DNA from: Membranipora membranacea
Taxonomy: Eukaryota; Bryozoa; Gymnolaemata; Cheilostomatida; Membraniporidae
Direction: 5' to 3'
Assembly (NCBI GenBank): GCA_914767715.1
Contig: OU612065.1
Location: 21,516,001-21,580,000, forward strand
Length of the DNA: 64,000 nt
The notes below the pieces were generated by a model. It ran no database searches. It had not been told where the DNA came from and saw only the letters and a program-made list of their open reading frames with translations. Positions 1-12,100 of this stretch are shown one piece after another; position 1 is the stretch's first letter, and every line of letters begins with the position of its first letter. The position numbers were made by a program, and so were the translations under genes.

Positions 1-220
1 AGAAGCCAAATTCAGCTCAAAGTACATGATATAGTGTAGATTCCACGTAAACATCATACTAGCCGTATGGCGGTGGCTATAACTTTGAATTTGTTTAGCA
101 TCTCACCTCATAGTACTATAATATAGCGTAGATTTCACTATTCGAAGTGAGCTGGCAGTAACCTAGTATTTGATCCACAAATATCTATTGGTTGACCAGA
201 AACACAAGACTAAAACTTAC

Positions 221-1109
221 AATTCTTAGCTTCATCACAAACATGTATAACCATGGTGGGCCCTTGATCTCTCTCACTAGAGTTAGAATTAGCGCTGTTA
301 GGCGTTGATTTTGTATCATTTCTCTCCTTCACCGCTGACTTTTCATCTAAAATATTGATGTTGAATATCTGAGCAACACTAAATGTGTCCTAAAACTGCA
401 TAATTACAATAGTAGGAATTACAACATATAATATTCCGCCTGCCTAAACCATTACTCATTTCCATACTTGGATCAAATTATGTACATATCCAGCCGGTAC
501 CAGCCCTGTTCATCGATTCTAAACTGGCAGTCTGAATTAAACAATTTCAAATTAGATAATATTCATTTTCGGTAAAAGCGGTACTCAGTAAAACCACATA
601 CCTTTTACTATTGATGATTTTCCTTTCTGAGCCATTGGAGTTTTGTTGGAGGGTGTCAGCTTTTGGAGATTGTAAACTGGGGTAGAGGCAGCTTCCTGTT
701 TCAGCTCCTTGTATCTCTTTTGACACTGGAAAACAACACCGGAGAGAAACAGTAAAGCCAGAGGTCCTACCAAACTATATTTAAGGAGTTACTCTGTGTT
801 TTGTGTCAATTTGATAATTGTTGGTTAAAATTTTGGTTAAAGTTGCAAGGTTAAGTCACACGCAGCATCACGAAGAATTAGTTTATTTCATTATTATAGT
901 AAACAGAGGCTAGAAACTGGTAGATCTACCGTCCAAAATTGGCTCAATAAGCGAAACCTTGATTAACTGACCTGGTAAGGAGTGGTACCGGGGAACATGT
1001 GAGACATGGCATCCCAGTTCTTGTTACTGAGGAGCTCAAATTGCTTGTTTTCAACCAGCTGTTGGAGAAATGTATCCATTGCAACATTCTCTCCAAATAA
1101 GGCACTCAT
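221..1109 (-). CDS. SANBR: SANBR (SANT and BTB domain regulator), N-terminal part
   Basis: Three coding exons: 1109-972 (start ATG), 725-602 and 346-221, all with GT/AG junctions and matching phases. The gene then continues off the left edge (donor at 220-219). The predicted N-terminus has a SANT/Myb-like helix-turn-helix around residues 30-60, with the signature NWDAMSHMFPG followed by QCQKRYKELK. The third exon reaches MVIHVCDEAKN, which in the SANBR (KIAA1841) family opens the BTB region. In vertebrates the protein binds the class-switch recombination machinery; its role in invertebrates is not known to me. An acceptor AG lies at 1122-1121, 11 nt before the ATG, so a non-coding 5' exon is expected upstream. 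The gene is divergent from LIN9. Identity rests on both the SANT block and the BTB entry matching in the right order; most of the protein is outside the window. Confidence 0.85.
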
Positions 1110-2498
1110 GTTTGCAGTTTCTGAAATGATATTAGAAGTAACACGTATACATCTATATTGACTGAATACATCTATATCAACTGATGTTGCTTTTGTCACA
1201 TCTTCCTGCCCCAGGAAATTAACTGTTAATAAGCGAGGTGCATGTCATGTTGATACTAGGACATGTCGTGCGGATGAGACAAAGTCACAAGTAGAGCCAA
1301 GTTGACGGTCACTGCAACAATTGTGTATGCTGTCAGCAGTCGATATATGCCATATATGTAGCAGTCTCCTGTGTTTTACAACATCAGACTTTTACATAGA
1401 TTAGAACCAATTAAGTTATTTATTACTTGATACAGTACACATACCATATAGAGGCATATTGGGGGATGAACCAGCTATACCCAATACCCGTCCCATAAAC
1501 ATAATACAATTGAATGCAAAATGGGGCCAAGGACTTGGGCACAGTAAACTGCTTTGATAAGTCACATATAATACTCAAGGAATTTATTATGACTCCCGGT
1601 CACTACTTACACTATATAACTACCTACTAACTGGGACTAGAAGTAGCAGTACCCCAACTGCTCTCTCTGGCTAGACATAATAAATTGAAATTATGATAAT
1701 TAATAAGTATGCAAATGAAAGTAAGTAACAGCAACAGGCTGGTACCACAGATGCCTGCATCAAAGATATGAAATAGCCTAAAATACCAAATGACAAAATA
1801 GTGCTGAGCAATGAGCTGAAAGTGGTAGATTTGCTGTGTTGCCACTGAGCTCAGTTGAGTAATATAGACAATTTTGTGTGTGTTGCCAATATAAACAATT
1901 TTCAGAACCGGAAATGGTCTATACGCTGATGTCTTCAAGTAATTTAGAAATAGTAGACATCAATGTTTTCACAGGAGGTTCTTTTATTTTCTGCAGATTA
2001 ATTCACTCCCTATCTAACAATTTATATTATACAACTAACCACCCATATTTTGACAGTTTCATTGCTGTAAACATATCCCAATATATTTTTACAAACATTG
2101 CTTACATACTTTATATTGTTTTTTGTTCAAAAATAAAGAATTATAACAATATCGTAAAATATATTTTCAGTAATAGGGAGTGCAATAATCACGAGTTCTT
2201 TGAAATAGAGGCGCGATCGTCATGGCTGAGTGTAAAAAGTGGAAATATACACCAGCTGATATGTTTGTTGTCTCTTGCTACTTGTGGAACGTCTGCTGTC
2301 ATAATACACCTTAATCAGGTGACTGGTCTTGAATTAATTTACCAGGGGTTGTTTGTTTATCATTTGCATGGCATAATTTGGGCCTGTGTGGGGGATTAGT
2401 TGGTTGTTACTTACAGGAAGATTCAAAGGGGGGATTAAAATTAATTAAGAATTAAATTGATTATTTTGTTACTATCTCTTCAGTACAGTCCTGCCTCA

Positions 2499-2573
2499 GC
2501 CTAGCTTGACAAGTTTGGTTGGTTGGGTTCCCTCTCCACTATAGTACTTACTCTATTACTTGTCAAGACAGGC
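2499..2573. repeat. Short inverted repeat, 16-bp arms
   Basis: Left arm 2499-2514 and right arm 2558-2573 are reverse complements with one mismatch; the shared core is GCCTGTCTTGACAAGT. Closely related sequence occurs as a perfect palindrome at 41227-41262 and as a single arm near 43829. It therefore looks like the terminus of a small dispersed fold-back element. Confidence 0.6.
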
Positions 2574-2679
2574 AACTTCCAAGAAATAACATAATACCCC
2601 TTCAACCTTGCCACTACCCCAGGTCCAGAGGTTGTTGTGTCAATCAAGGACTTAAAATCCCCATCTAACTCCTTGTTTG

Positions 2680-2828
2680 CATGGGCCCCTGGGACTTACA
2701 TACATGCCTTTACTTTGCCAATCCCAATGTCCATCCAAAGCATCCAGGCCCCAAACCATCTTTTTTTGGGGTGGTAGATACTGGACATTGGCAAACTAAA
2801 GGCATGTAAGTGAAGTCCCAGATCCCAT
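2680..2828. repeat. Fold-back element with ~50-bp arms
   Basis: The left arm 2680-2732 and right arm 2782-2828 are imperfect reverse complements; both contain CATGCCTTTA and a GGGACTT block. The loop is about 50 bp. It has no coding capacity, and MITE-like non-autonomous DNA transposon is the likely class. Confidence 0.6.
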
Positions 2829-3029
2829 GTGGAATGTTTGGTTGTTTGCAATACATTTTTTTCCAATTTTTTAATTAATCACTGCATTCATTGCATTATA
2901 GAATTATGTGGTTGCAACAAAATCTGGCAATTAGTAAGATCCCTCGGCAAGTAATTATAAGATAAGCAGTTTGAAGGGCTTATTAAAGTTATTTGTAAGA
3001 CCCCAGCCCATTTGAAATATAGGTTGAGC

Positions 3030-3081
3030 AAGGAGTAACAGTTACTCCTTGGTTTGAGCAAGGAGTTGCCTCTAACTCCTT
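3030..3081. repeat. Two tandem hairpins with AAGGAGTT arms
   Basis: 3030-3050 is a perfect odd-length palindrome (AAGGAGTAAC, A, then its complement). 3060-3081 is a second hairpin with 8-bp arms AAGGAGTT/AACTCCTT and a 6-nt loop. TTGGTTTGAGC separates and follows them. A further palindrome of 28 bp lies at 3227-3254. This looks like the interior of a degraded repeat. Confidence 0.55.
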
Positions 3082-3641
3082 GGTTTGAGCAACCCCTTGG
3101 TTTGAGCCTTCTGAAGAAAGGGGAATCCCTGGGCCAACAACAGACTGATGAATCTAGTGTTGCCAGCATCACCCCACAGATAACTACAATCTTGTTACAT
3201 TTACCTTCTTCATTGGTCCCACACATCAGGGAAAATGGAATTCCATTCTCCCTGGACACATGTAGCATGTAAATGTGGTTGGTAGATTCAGATTGCCCTC
3301 CCCCATCTGATTGTACAAGTCATTTAATGTGTTTTCATCATACGTATTTCCTACATATCTGTCAATCTCTCATTCCAAACTGTCATTTCCCTAACGATGA
3401 CTCCCATATTTGGATTGACAAACGATATCTTCAATATTATCTTTTACATATGTCGGCCCTTTATCTGGTACTACTAGTCTGTAATTCAGTATGGTAAGAT
3501 CACCCAGCCCTCTGATTCTGAGTTCAGATTCAGATGGCTGAATGGCCCAAGTGCTATGGAGTTGAATAAAAAGCTGAGCCATGAAAAACTTTCACGATGT
3601 ATCTTTATATGCTTGTAGGTCCATCTGAGACACTTTTCATC

Positions 3642-6600
3642 ATGAGTGAAGGTGAGTACTTACAATAATTGCGTTCAATTAGGTTTGCAGTAGTATTAGG
3701 TTTTAAAGCACTTGCAATTGTGGTATTGGTTAAAAATTTGATAGTAACTAGAATATCATTTTTTGCTTATTGCAATGCTGCATAGTTCGTCTTCTTGCTG
3801 TAGCTAATAATGGTGCCCGAAAGAGGCCTGCGAGAACAATCAAGAGAAATCGCAGAATATTTGGTCAAGATATGAAAGCAGAGTCACCACGCAAACAGCC
3901 TAAACCTTCACCATTAAAACTAGCCGTACCCGTTGCACCAGTCAAGACTGAGAAAGAGATAGCACAGAGTAATGGTATGAGATTGAGAAATCTTCTCAAA
4001 CTACCAAAAGCTCACAAATGGGTGTGCTATGAATGGTTCTACTCCACTCTTGACCAGTAAGTGAGAAAAACTATCTGTGAAATTGCATTTGAAGGGGCCT
4101 AAGATTATTTCCTTATATAGCTTTGGCCTACATACATATACAGTGTTTATGATTGTCATGTTTTGTCTCTAGTCTGAGTTCTCTATCTGTATCTGTGTAG
4201 TCAGTCTGTGTAATCATTCCAGAAGCAGAACGGGTTATGGCGCTATTTAGAAACCCCGCTATTTACTGGCTCATTCCATTTCACCATCGCCACCCTACTC
4301 ACACAGCATTCGTGTTAGGGTTATTGGACCTTGCATAACCCATTGCTGGTAGGTCTATATTGATATTTGGCATATGCTTGAGTATGTGCACATCTTTAAA
4401 CAGTTATTAAATCGATGGATGTATTATTTAACCTGTTTGCAGATCTTTGCTGTTGGGTGAGAATGATTTCCAGGCAGTATTGAGGGAGAATTTCCCTGAT
4501 TTAGGCACTCATCTTATGAGAAAGTCAGAATGGACCAAGCTCAGAAGGCTTATGGGTAAACCCAGAAGGTAAGTCCTCTGAGGCTGCTTCATTAAAGCAA
4601 CATAATTTGTGCTGGTTGTTTTCGGCTACCGGTTCTACCTAGTCGATATTGTGCCTGTTCTGCTTGTTGTTGGAGTTTCCGGGGACAGATAAAACCTCTC
4701 ACCTGTAAATGGTTTCATTCCAATTATCATGTTCCTTGGCTCCATACACACACACATATACATACATACAAAATCCCCATGTTTAGATCCGACAATCAAT
4801 TAATATGTCTTTTAATGAATATACATTTCAGATACTGATTTCATCAATCTGTAAAACTTCAACTGTCACCCTTCGATTTATTATGTTCCAAATAATGAAC
4901 TACATGGTAATTCTATGGAAACATCAGTCCCAGTGGTCGACAACATTGGAGCAAAATTGATGGTAATTATAATATATCACATAACTTTTACAGGTGTTCT
5001 GCAGCATTCTTCCTTGAGGAGAGAAATGTATTGGAACAGAAGAGACAGAAGGTAAGATTGATACAGCAGAGGAAGCTGAGTGAGCTGACAGACAGTGAGA
5101 TGAAGGATCTACCTGACCAGATACCACTACCTCTAGTCATCGGCACAGAAGTAACAGGTCAGTTACAGGGGTACTTTTTTATATTAGATGCGTTTTATTT
5201 TCTTATGAGTAACCTAAGATGTATTTTTAAGAGATGGCAACAAACTTTTAATAAACTCAAAAATTTTTGTCGTAAGGTTCAAAATTGCTGACATACAAAT
5301 GTCTAGCCATTTTGCCAGCAGTTTCAGAACAAATTTCTCTCATCAAGAGATTTCGTTGAGCTTTGATAAAAAAGATTGTTGCACTGTATTCAGAACTCAG
5401 TTTTACCCTGTTTTGAGCTAAAAATGACCTCAAAGTTGTAAATAACACTGGTTTCTGTGTTGTCATTTCCATTAGCCTTCTGACTACTGCATGACTTGGT
5501 CTTCCATAAAAACACGCAAAGCATACCCATTCTCCAGTCTTATGGGTGTGCAACCGCCATGAAACTTCCTCTGGTTTGGTCAATTTAAAGTAAAATGCCA
5601 CAAAATATTTTTATGTCTGTGGTTGAAACAGACGAATAATGTCAAACTTGTAAAAAAATTTCTAGCTTTACTGCGAAGCCCACAGGATGGACTTTACACC
5701 GGTACGATCGATGCAGTGGATACCATCAACAACACCTACAGAATTACATTTGATAGAGTTGGACTGGGTACACACACTGTACCTGACTATGAGGTTTTAT
5801 CAAACAGGTATGCTTCATTCTTCTTTTCATACATTCTTTAGCTTGAGGGAAACTTTCCAAATATAGACTGGGTAATATATATCCCTCTGCACATAGGCAG
5901 ATCATAGGATAGAAATAACTAGTCTATATTTTAATGGCCTGTCAGGCGGACTGAGATTACCCATACTCAAGCTGCGAATTGAACTTTTACTGAACCATCT
6001 GATGTCAATTGCAAAAGTTAACTTTTTTTTAGGTTGCAAGACACCATACCTCTAACGTCATTTCAACAACGATCACGGCCGTCTCGATTTGGCTCTTCAA
6101 TGTCTACACTATCTCATACTCAGCGACTAAACCAGTTATTAGTAAGTAGCCCGTGTGTTTCATACAAAAATAGCGGTGCTAGTTTTTGTCTGTTCTATTA
6201 TACTTAACACAGTATCATGTTCACATAGGTTAATCTGTATAATATCATAAGCTGGTCATAGCACGCTATGACCATTGTGATATGGCTTGACAAATCCCTG
6301 CTTTTTGACATTGGGTCTTTAAGCTTAGTTCCTGAATTGCTGCCCTCAACAATTTACTTGTTTTTGCACTGCATATTAACGCTATTTTTTATTTTCAGGA
6401 ACATGACCCATTATTAGGATTTTCACCTTTACACGCGAAGACTATAAGTGACCAAACAGGAATGATAGGAGGATTTCCTGTCAAGTTCTTAGTTCAAGTA
6501 ACCAAACTGTCTAAATCATTATCAATAAAGAGGGAAAAAATAGCGGAGCTGAAGGATATGAATACCAAAGCAGAAAAACTTCGGTCATATCTGGAACCAT

Positions 6601-8320
6601 TATCTGTGGAATTTCAGAAAAGGTTTGTCTTATCACGTTAATACAATTACATCAAAAAGCTATGTGATGAAGGTGTATCTTGTATTACCAAGGTCACCTT
6701 TACAAATGGATATTATGCTGATAAACCTTTTTTTATTTGATAAACCAAGTAGGCCTATCCCAATCCCTGTTATTTTGATAATAGATAATTGGTGAATTAA
6801 CATGTACATCTTAGCTACCAGATTGAAATCCACGAATATAATAATGTAATAAAATTTATATTCTGAAACTGTGTAACCGGTGAAATAAAAGCACACTTTT
6901 ACATAAGCTCAGTGCTTTGTGATTCTGATACATATATTTAGATACGCATATGACATACTCGAGTTAGAGGAGTTAAACAGAAGACTAGAGGATCACCTAT
7001 CAGTCGTACAAGCTTACAGTAAGGAGTTGTCCCTGGAGCAAGGTCTAGAAGGTGGCGATTCCTCTCAAGAGACTAAGCATAGCTCTGAGCTAGAAGCTCA
7101 AGTATTGTATGAGAAGCGATCCAAAGAGTTAAAATATACAGTGCAATCTCCATCTATGGCAAACCTAATCACTAAACTTACAGCTCTCATGCTTCAACTG
7201 AAGGTAAATTTATGAGAGCAGCAAAATTGCGCTGATATAAACTAGGGTAGTAAACATAGCTAGAGTTAAGTTTGACTAGTATGGGGGTGACACAAGGTCA
7301 ACTTGCACCAATTTTCATCAGCTAAGGAAGAAATTCATAGAACGCAATGAGGCTGCGTAAAGTCGGTAAGAATTCACTCTTTTAGGTAGATTAGCTTTCT
7401 CTGACTTTTCGTAACATGTCACATTGTATATTTATTTGTATCAGTGCTGCTTATAATTATTTTTCATGGTCATAAAATTACGAACATGATAAATCAACAA
7501 AATCATGTTTTAAAAGTAAGCTCAGTTTAAAGGAGTATTAAAAACCACTCAGAAATATCAAATATTAGATATTATTAGAGACACCAGACCTCAGACATCT
7601 GACACTAGGGTGAAAGCTAGAGGCATTAGATACCCTGGTTATACTCACGTCACTTATATCATAATATGTGCTTTATTCTGTTTGTTTTTAGGCCGTCAGT
7701 GAGAGTGATATCAATGCTAATGATCTACGCTCTATACAGCAATCACTAGAAGAGATCAGACTTGATACTGACACTAGTAACAGCAGGTGAGCCGAGACAC
7801 TTGTTTGGATTTTTCATATCGCCTTTGTGTTGATCAAAGGGTAAAAATGAGACCTTTTCTTACCTCAAATCAAGTTGGATCCAATTTGCCTCCATTTGGA
7901 GTTGCCTCCTTCAAGCTGCCGGTGGCTAACCTGAAGCATGGGAGCAGCCAAAAGTCTGGCAAATTGGGTCAAGCTTGATCTGCCCCCTCCTTCCTCCCAC
8001 CATGTATGAAAAGAAGTTTTCTAAATATGACAATGTGCCTTAGACAAAAAGGTACTTTTTCCACCGTAGCTATTATATGTGATTATTGTCAACTCGCGCT
8101 CCTGGGATGCCCTATGATAACTTAATAATCAATAAAAATGCCGGGTAATGTGAAAAACAAACTTGATCAGTTACTGGTTCGATAAACAATTTAATTTCTT
8201 CCCTTGTTTATTTACAGCTGTTTTCGTAATAATGTCGAGGTTCATGTTAATCACATACAGAGCTGCCTCACACAGATGGGTAATCTACACGCCTTCTCGC
8301 TATCTGCTAACAGATTATAA
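3642..8320 (+). CDS. LIN9: LIN9, MuvB core subunit
   Basis: Ten exons: 3642-3651, 3804-4056, 4443-4568, 4994-5157, 5666-5807, 6033-6141, 6399-6622, 6942-7203, 7692-7786 and 8218-8320. They sum to 1488 nt, giving 495 aa, near the usual size (human about 540). LIN9 is a scaffold of the MuvB core (with LIN37, LIN52, LIN54, RBBP4), which represses cell-cycle genes in DREAM and activates late cell-cycle genes with B-MYB. The DIRP domain is clear around residues 100-205 (EWTKLRRLMGKPRR, then FLEERNVLEQKRQKVR). It is followed by the DGLYTGTIDAVDT block ending VPDYEVLSN and a helical region rich in E/K/L (about 300-430). The ATG gives a 3-codon first exon (MSE) joined in phase to a basic NNGARKRPAR segment. 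A non-coding leader exon is likely. Transcribed towards the TRPV gene (tail to tail). Confidence 0.95.
5257..5601 (-). other. Antisense open frame inside LIN9 intron 4 (unassigned)
   Basis: A 114-residue open frame occupies most of the 508-nt intron between LIN9 exons 4 and 5, on the opposite strand. Its composition is protein-like (balanced charged and hydrophobic residues, few low-complexity runs) rather than AT-biased noise. I do not recognise the family. It could be a relic of a mobile-element protein, an exon of an antisense gene, or chance. Confidence 0.25.
7869..7980. mobile_element. Small inverted-repeat element (GATC-ended family), copy 1
   Basis: The 22-23 bp ends ATCAAGTTGGATCCAATTTG and CAAATTGGGTCAAGCTTGAT are reverse complements with few mismatches and enclose about 70 bp without coding capacity. 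It sits in LIN9 intron 9. Related copies are at 34964-35062 and 38747-38837, with fragments near 18776 and 50067. Likely a MITE. Confidence 0.65.
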
Positions 8321-9156
8321 CACTGAAAGATGAATTGAATGATTTTTTTTAATTATTTTAGAATTTAGCTGCATTGTTTTACAGGTTAAAAATGTACTTG
8401 ATATCATTTTTTTTGGAAATAATGCAGCAGTTGAAGGCAATCTACGCCATTCTATACTAGTAGGATTTCTGCATGCAAAATAGATTTGTTTTACACTGAT
8501 TTTGTTGTTAATTTAAATGTGTACATAAAGTTTCATTTCCTTCACTGTAAGTTAAGTATAGTGTCTGGCCACAGCCCAGGCTTATTTTTGTATGAAATTA
8601 TGCGGCGCTGGTTGAACTTGTTGATAATAAAATGTCGCCATCAATAACCTGGTCACAATCCTTGTACTAGCTTTGGAATCGAGTTGATACAATTCACCTT
8701 GAAGCTTTTGACAATAACCCATCCCGTATCAAACAACTCATTCTTACATGTTGTCTCTGATAGTGCTCTAGAATCTAGCTATAGATCATTCCCGTCCCGT
8801 CAGAATATATTTTCCTCAGAATTCATTGATGCTAATGATCAAAACAGACTGCAATCAAAGTATGATTATCCGCTATTTAGCTGACTGTAGAGCAGGGAAG
8901 ACACTTTCTGGGGAAACATTTTTTATCACTTGATATAACTAAAAACAATGACGCAGAAAGCACAGTTGGGCTAGAATTTCGAGGGACAATGGTACAAAAA
9001 CACTATTATTGCTGATTAATGAAACAAATTATCTGGATCCTTATGACACGCTATGAACTTTGGTTGGTCAAATATGTAAATCTATATTTATTGATTTATT
9101 TGGAGTTATCTTCCAAAAATAACAGATAGCAAAAAGTATTGAAAAAATCATCTTTC
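8321..9156. other. Intergenic, convergent 3' ends of LIN9 and the TRPV gene
   Basis: Contains the LIN9 3' UTR with an AATAAA at 8626-8631 that probably sets its poly(A) site. The rest is AT-rich with no coding or repeat signal that I can support. Confidence 0.5.
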
Positions 9157-12100
9157 CTAATTCTGGGGAGTCACAGTGTTTTTTTTGTGTTTCTTCACCT
9201 TTGAGCGGCTACGTTTGTTCCTTTTCTGAATCGGCCGTATGTTGAGGTTTACTGCTGTTGCATTCAGGTCACGCCTCATTGATTGTTGCAGGAGTGTGGA
9301 GGTGTTGTTACCATTGTGATCCCTGATGATATATTCACGATGTTCTAGCTCGTCAAGATGTTTTAAATCGGGTCTTTCACAACCATCAATATCATCGTTA
9401 TCATCCTTTAAACTTTCCACAAGCTCTTTGGGGTGTTTAATAGCCGGTTTAGTGGAGTGGACGAGAGACTTTACTTTATAATGTAGCCGTTCTACTGTGG
9501 TAGACTTGTTCTGAGACGCATCGCGGGAGCGTTTTGGTAAAAGTTGTTGTTTAATACCTCTTGGAGTATTATGTGATACGGCAGAGTCAGAGTGAAATAA
9601 CTTTACACTTTGAGAAGAGCCACAAACTTTTCGATGTCGGGGATGTAAGCGAGATTCTATGTAGAGAATTATTCCTAGCTTCTGTAGGTGCCATTGGCTT
9701 TGACGATTGGAAGACACGCGTGAGCAAGTTTCAGACAGCAAGGCAATAACCATGTTGAGCAGTAATATGTAGGCCATTGCTAGAAATGTAATGTAGAGTA
9801 TGAGAGCGAGTTCAGGGTAGTTTGAGCCGCTAGTAACATCCATTTCTAACAAACCGATTGTCAGCTGAAACATGGAAAACAGGGCTTTCCAAAAGCTGCT
9901 GAATTCAGGTACGACCTCGTCTTGCTTCTGGAAGATAATTGTCATTGCTGCTGAGTAAGGCACCAAAATCACAGAGTAAACTATGAAAAATCTTAGCAAG
10001 TCACCAAAGGCAGCTTGCATTATGACAGTAAAAAAACTAAAAGATTTTATACCTCTAGTGAAAAACATTAGGAAAGCCCATCCGAAAATAAGGCCACAGC
10101 AGCGTGGTATCGGTGAAGAATGTTGGTCATAGTAGTGAAGGACAAAGCTGACTAAAGTACAGATACCAAAAAGAATCAGCAAGGCACGATAGTACACATC
10201 TCCTACAGGGTTTGACAGCTGTGATAGAGCAGGGCGTCGCTTAACTAGCTGATAAAGCTCTTGACTGCACATCAGAATTGCATAGATCAAATGTAACAGG
10301 TCAAAAATTCCTGCTAGTAGAATATAGATTTGCTCTTGAGGTTCTATAGACTCGATACTGACTTTGCCAGAAGAGTTTTCCAACAGTTGCAGCCTTAGTG
10401 TGCGGGGTGTACCAGTCACTGATATTAAGGTGTAGAATATCATTAAAATCAGATGTATAAGTCCCCAAGCCCAGTACCACTTACGATAGCACCTCCACTT
10501 TTCTCTTATTATATTCAATATCGGACATAACTCGGTAAACGGAAAATATTGGCTCGGACGCTCATGGCTGTTTGACATTATTAGCTCAAGGACGGAGCTA
10601 CCATCACATGCAGGCGCACTTTCGATATCTGTTATGTCGTATATATAGATATTCGAAATGCCTTCCACTGTATCAAGCAGCTTGTAGACACCAGGACAAT
10701 TTATGAGTAGTTTGAACATTTCTTGGCTGCTTCTCTTTGCTGCGAGTGCCATAGTGCACAGTCCTTCTTTATTCTTGTCATCTAATATTGACGACAAGAA
10801 CTGTCTCTGCATTGAAGTGTCCTGGTGATAGGACAAACCCTTAGTGATCAGGTACTCAAACACTTCACTAAGTTGTTTCCTTTTCCCTCCACCTACCTGA
10901 CGCTCTTCATTAGATACCATCTAATAAGACACAAGTAAAGGTTAGTCAACGTCTAATTTGAATGAGTTCTCATACATTTGTATCATTTGTGGCAACAATA
11001 GCAATATTTGAGTGTTGACAAGACTTCAGACTACAGAGGCTTGGTGTTGTTATTATACCAGTACTTATTAAAAGCTATGAGTCCTTTTTTCGTTTTTAGG
11101 TTTCAACGGTCTTGGGCACCGGGACGACTCCTGGATGTATTAAAAACGATCCATGGATAAAGTTGATGGTCTTTGGCAACCTTTCTGAAATATGACATGG
11201 ATTGGTTTAAAATCATTAAGATGGTAAGTTGTTAAATAGTAGCCTCATACCTCTATCAAGCTATGGAAGACATTCTCATGTTTATTGTTCTTTTCTGCCA
11301 CAGAAGCACCAAAGTTTAAAAGCACATCTAAAGTATCTATATCACAATTCCACGCGGCCATCGATAGTGGGAGCTCGGCTTCATAGCATGTGTCCACCAT
11401 TTCTGGGTCAGCAGAGGAGTCCAAGCGTAGATGAAGGTATTGGTTGATAAGAATATCACCATTTGGAACACTCTTCATCCCTTCTAAAATGATATGCGTG
11501 CCTAAAACACAACAAAACACACTCAAAATGTTTATTCAATTCACAAATTCTACAATTCAGTACTTCATCAATCGGATCATTATGATCATGATGGTTAAAT
11601 TTGATTATGTTGCCAATATTAACAATGACATTGCTAATATATGCATGCCTTTACAACGTAAATTCTGTTGGCTCTACCCTGGGAGTTTGGGGAAAACCCG
11701 CTGATCTCATCAAAATTTAATGAGTTGTTCTCCCATACACAGTGATAGTATAACTCCAAACAATTCTGGCCATACACTACCCTCCCTAGTACAAGTCACG
11801 CCATGTTAATCTCATTTCCAACCTCTTTCAGCTTACAGCAAAACCTCTCTCATATCTATACAAGTGTCTAGGGCATTCACATAGGTGGCCAATCAGACTC
11901 CCATAACCCCTAAACCCCCTAAACCCCCTAAACCCGATTTTTGGGATCTCAACCAGACTTGCCGACTAACAACAGTTGTGACATACCAGATTATTGTTTA
12001 GAGACATTTCAGGATAGATAAGCATAGATTGGTAAATAATGGCCGCATAAAAAGTGAGGCAGTAACATGAGCAGAACGCTTTGTTACTCAAAAGTGAACC

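Larger units (their letters stand above)
1121..3641. other. Intergenic region between the divergent SANBR and LIN9
   Basis: About 2.5 kb that should carry the leader exons and promoters of both divergent genes. Much of the right half is inverted-repeat material (2499-3254, listed separately). A chance AT-rich reading frame on + at 1878-2399 has no recognisable domain. LIN9 has an acceptor-like cttgtag at 3612-3618 just before its ATG, so a non-coding LIN9 leader exon probably lies in this spacer. I see no RNA gene here. Confidence 0.6.

Noticed and set aside
1627-1938. 103-codon frame on - overlapping the previous one
   Set aside because: Overlaps another chance frame and shows no recognisable motif.
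1878-2399. 173-codon open frame on + in the SANBR/LIN9 spacer
   Set aside because: AT-driven composition, no domain, no splice or conservation support; likely chance.
11906-11935. Interstitial telomere or chromosome-fusion scar
   Set aside because: Only three to four units, and the unit is not TTAGGG; too short to support a fusion.
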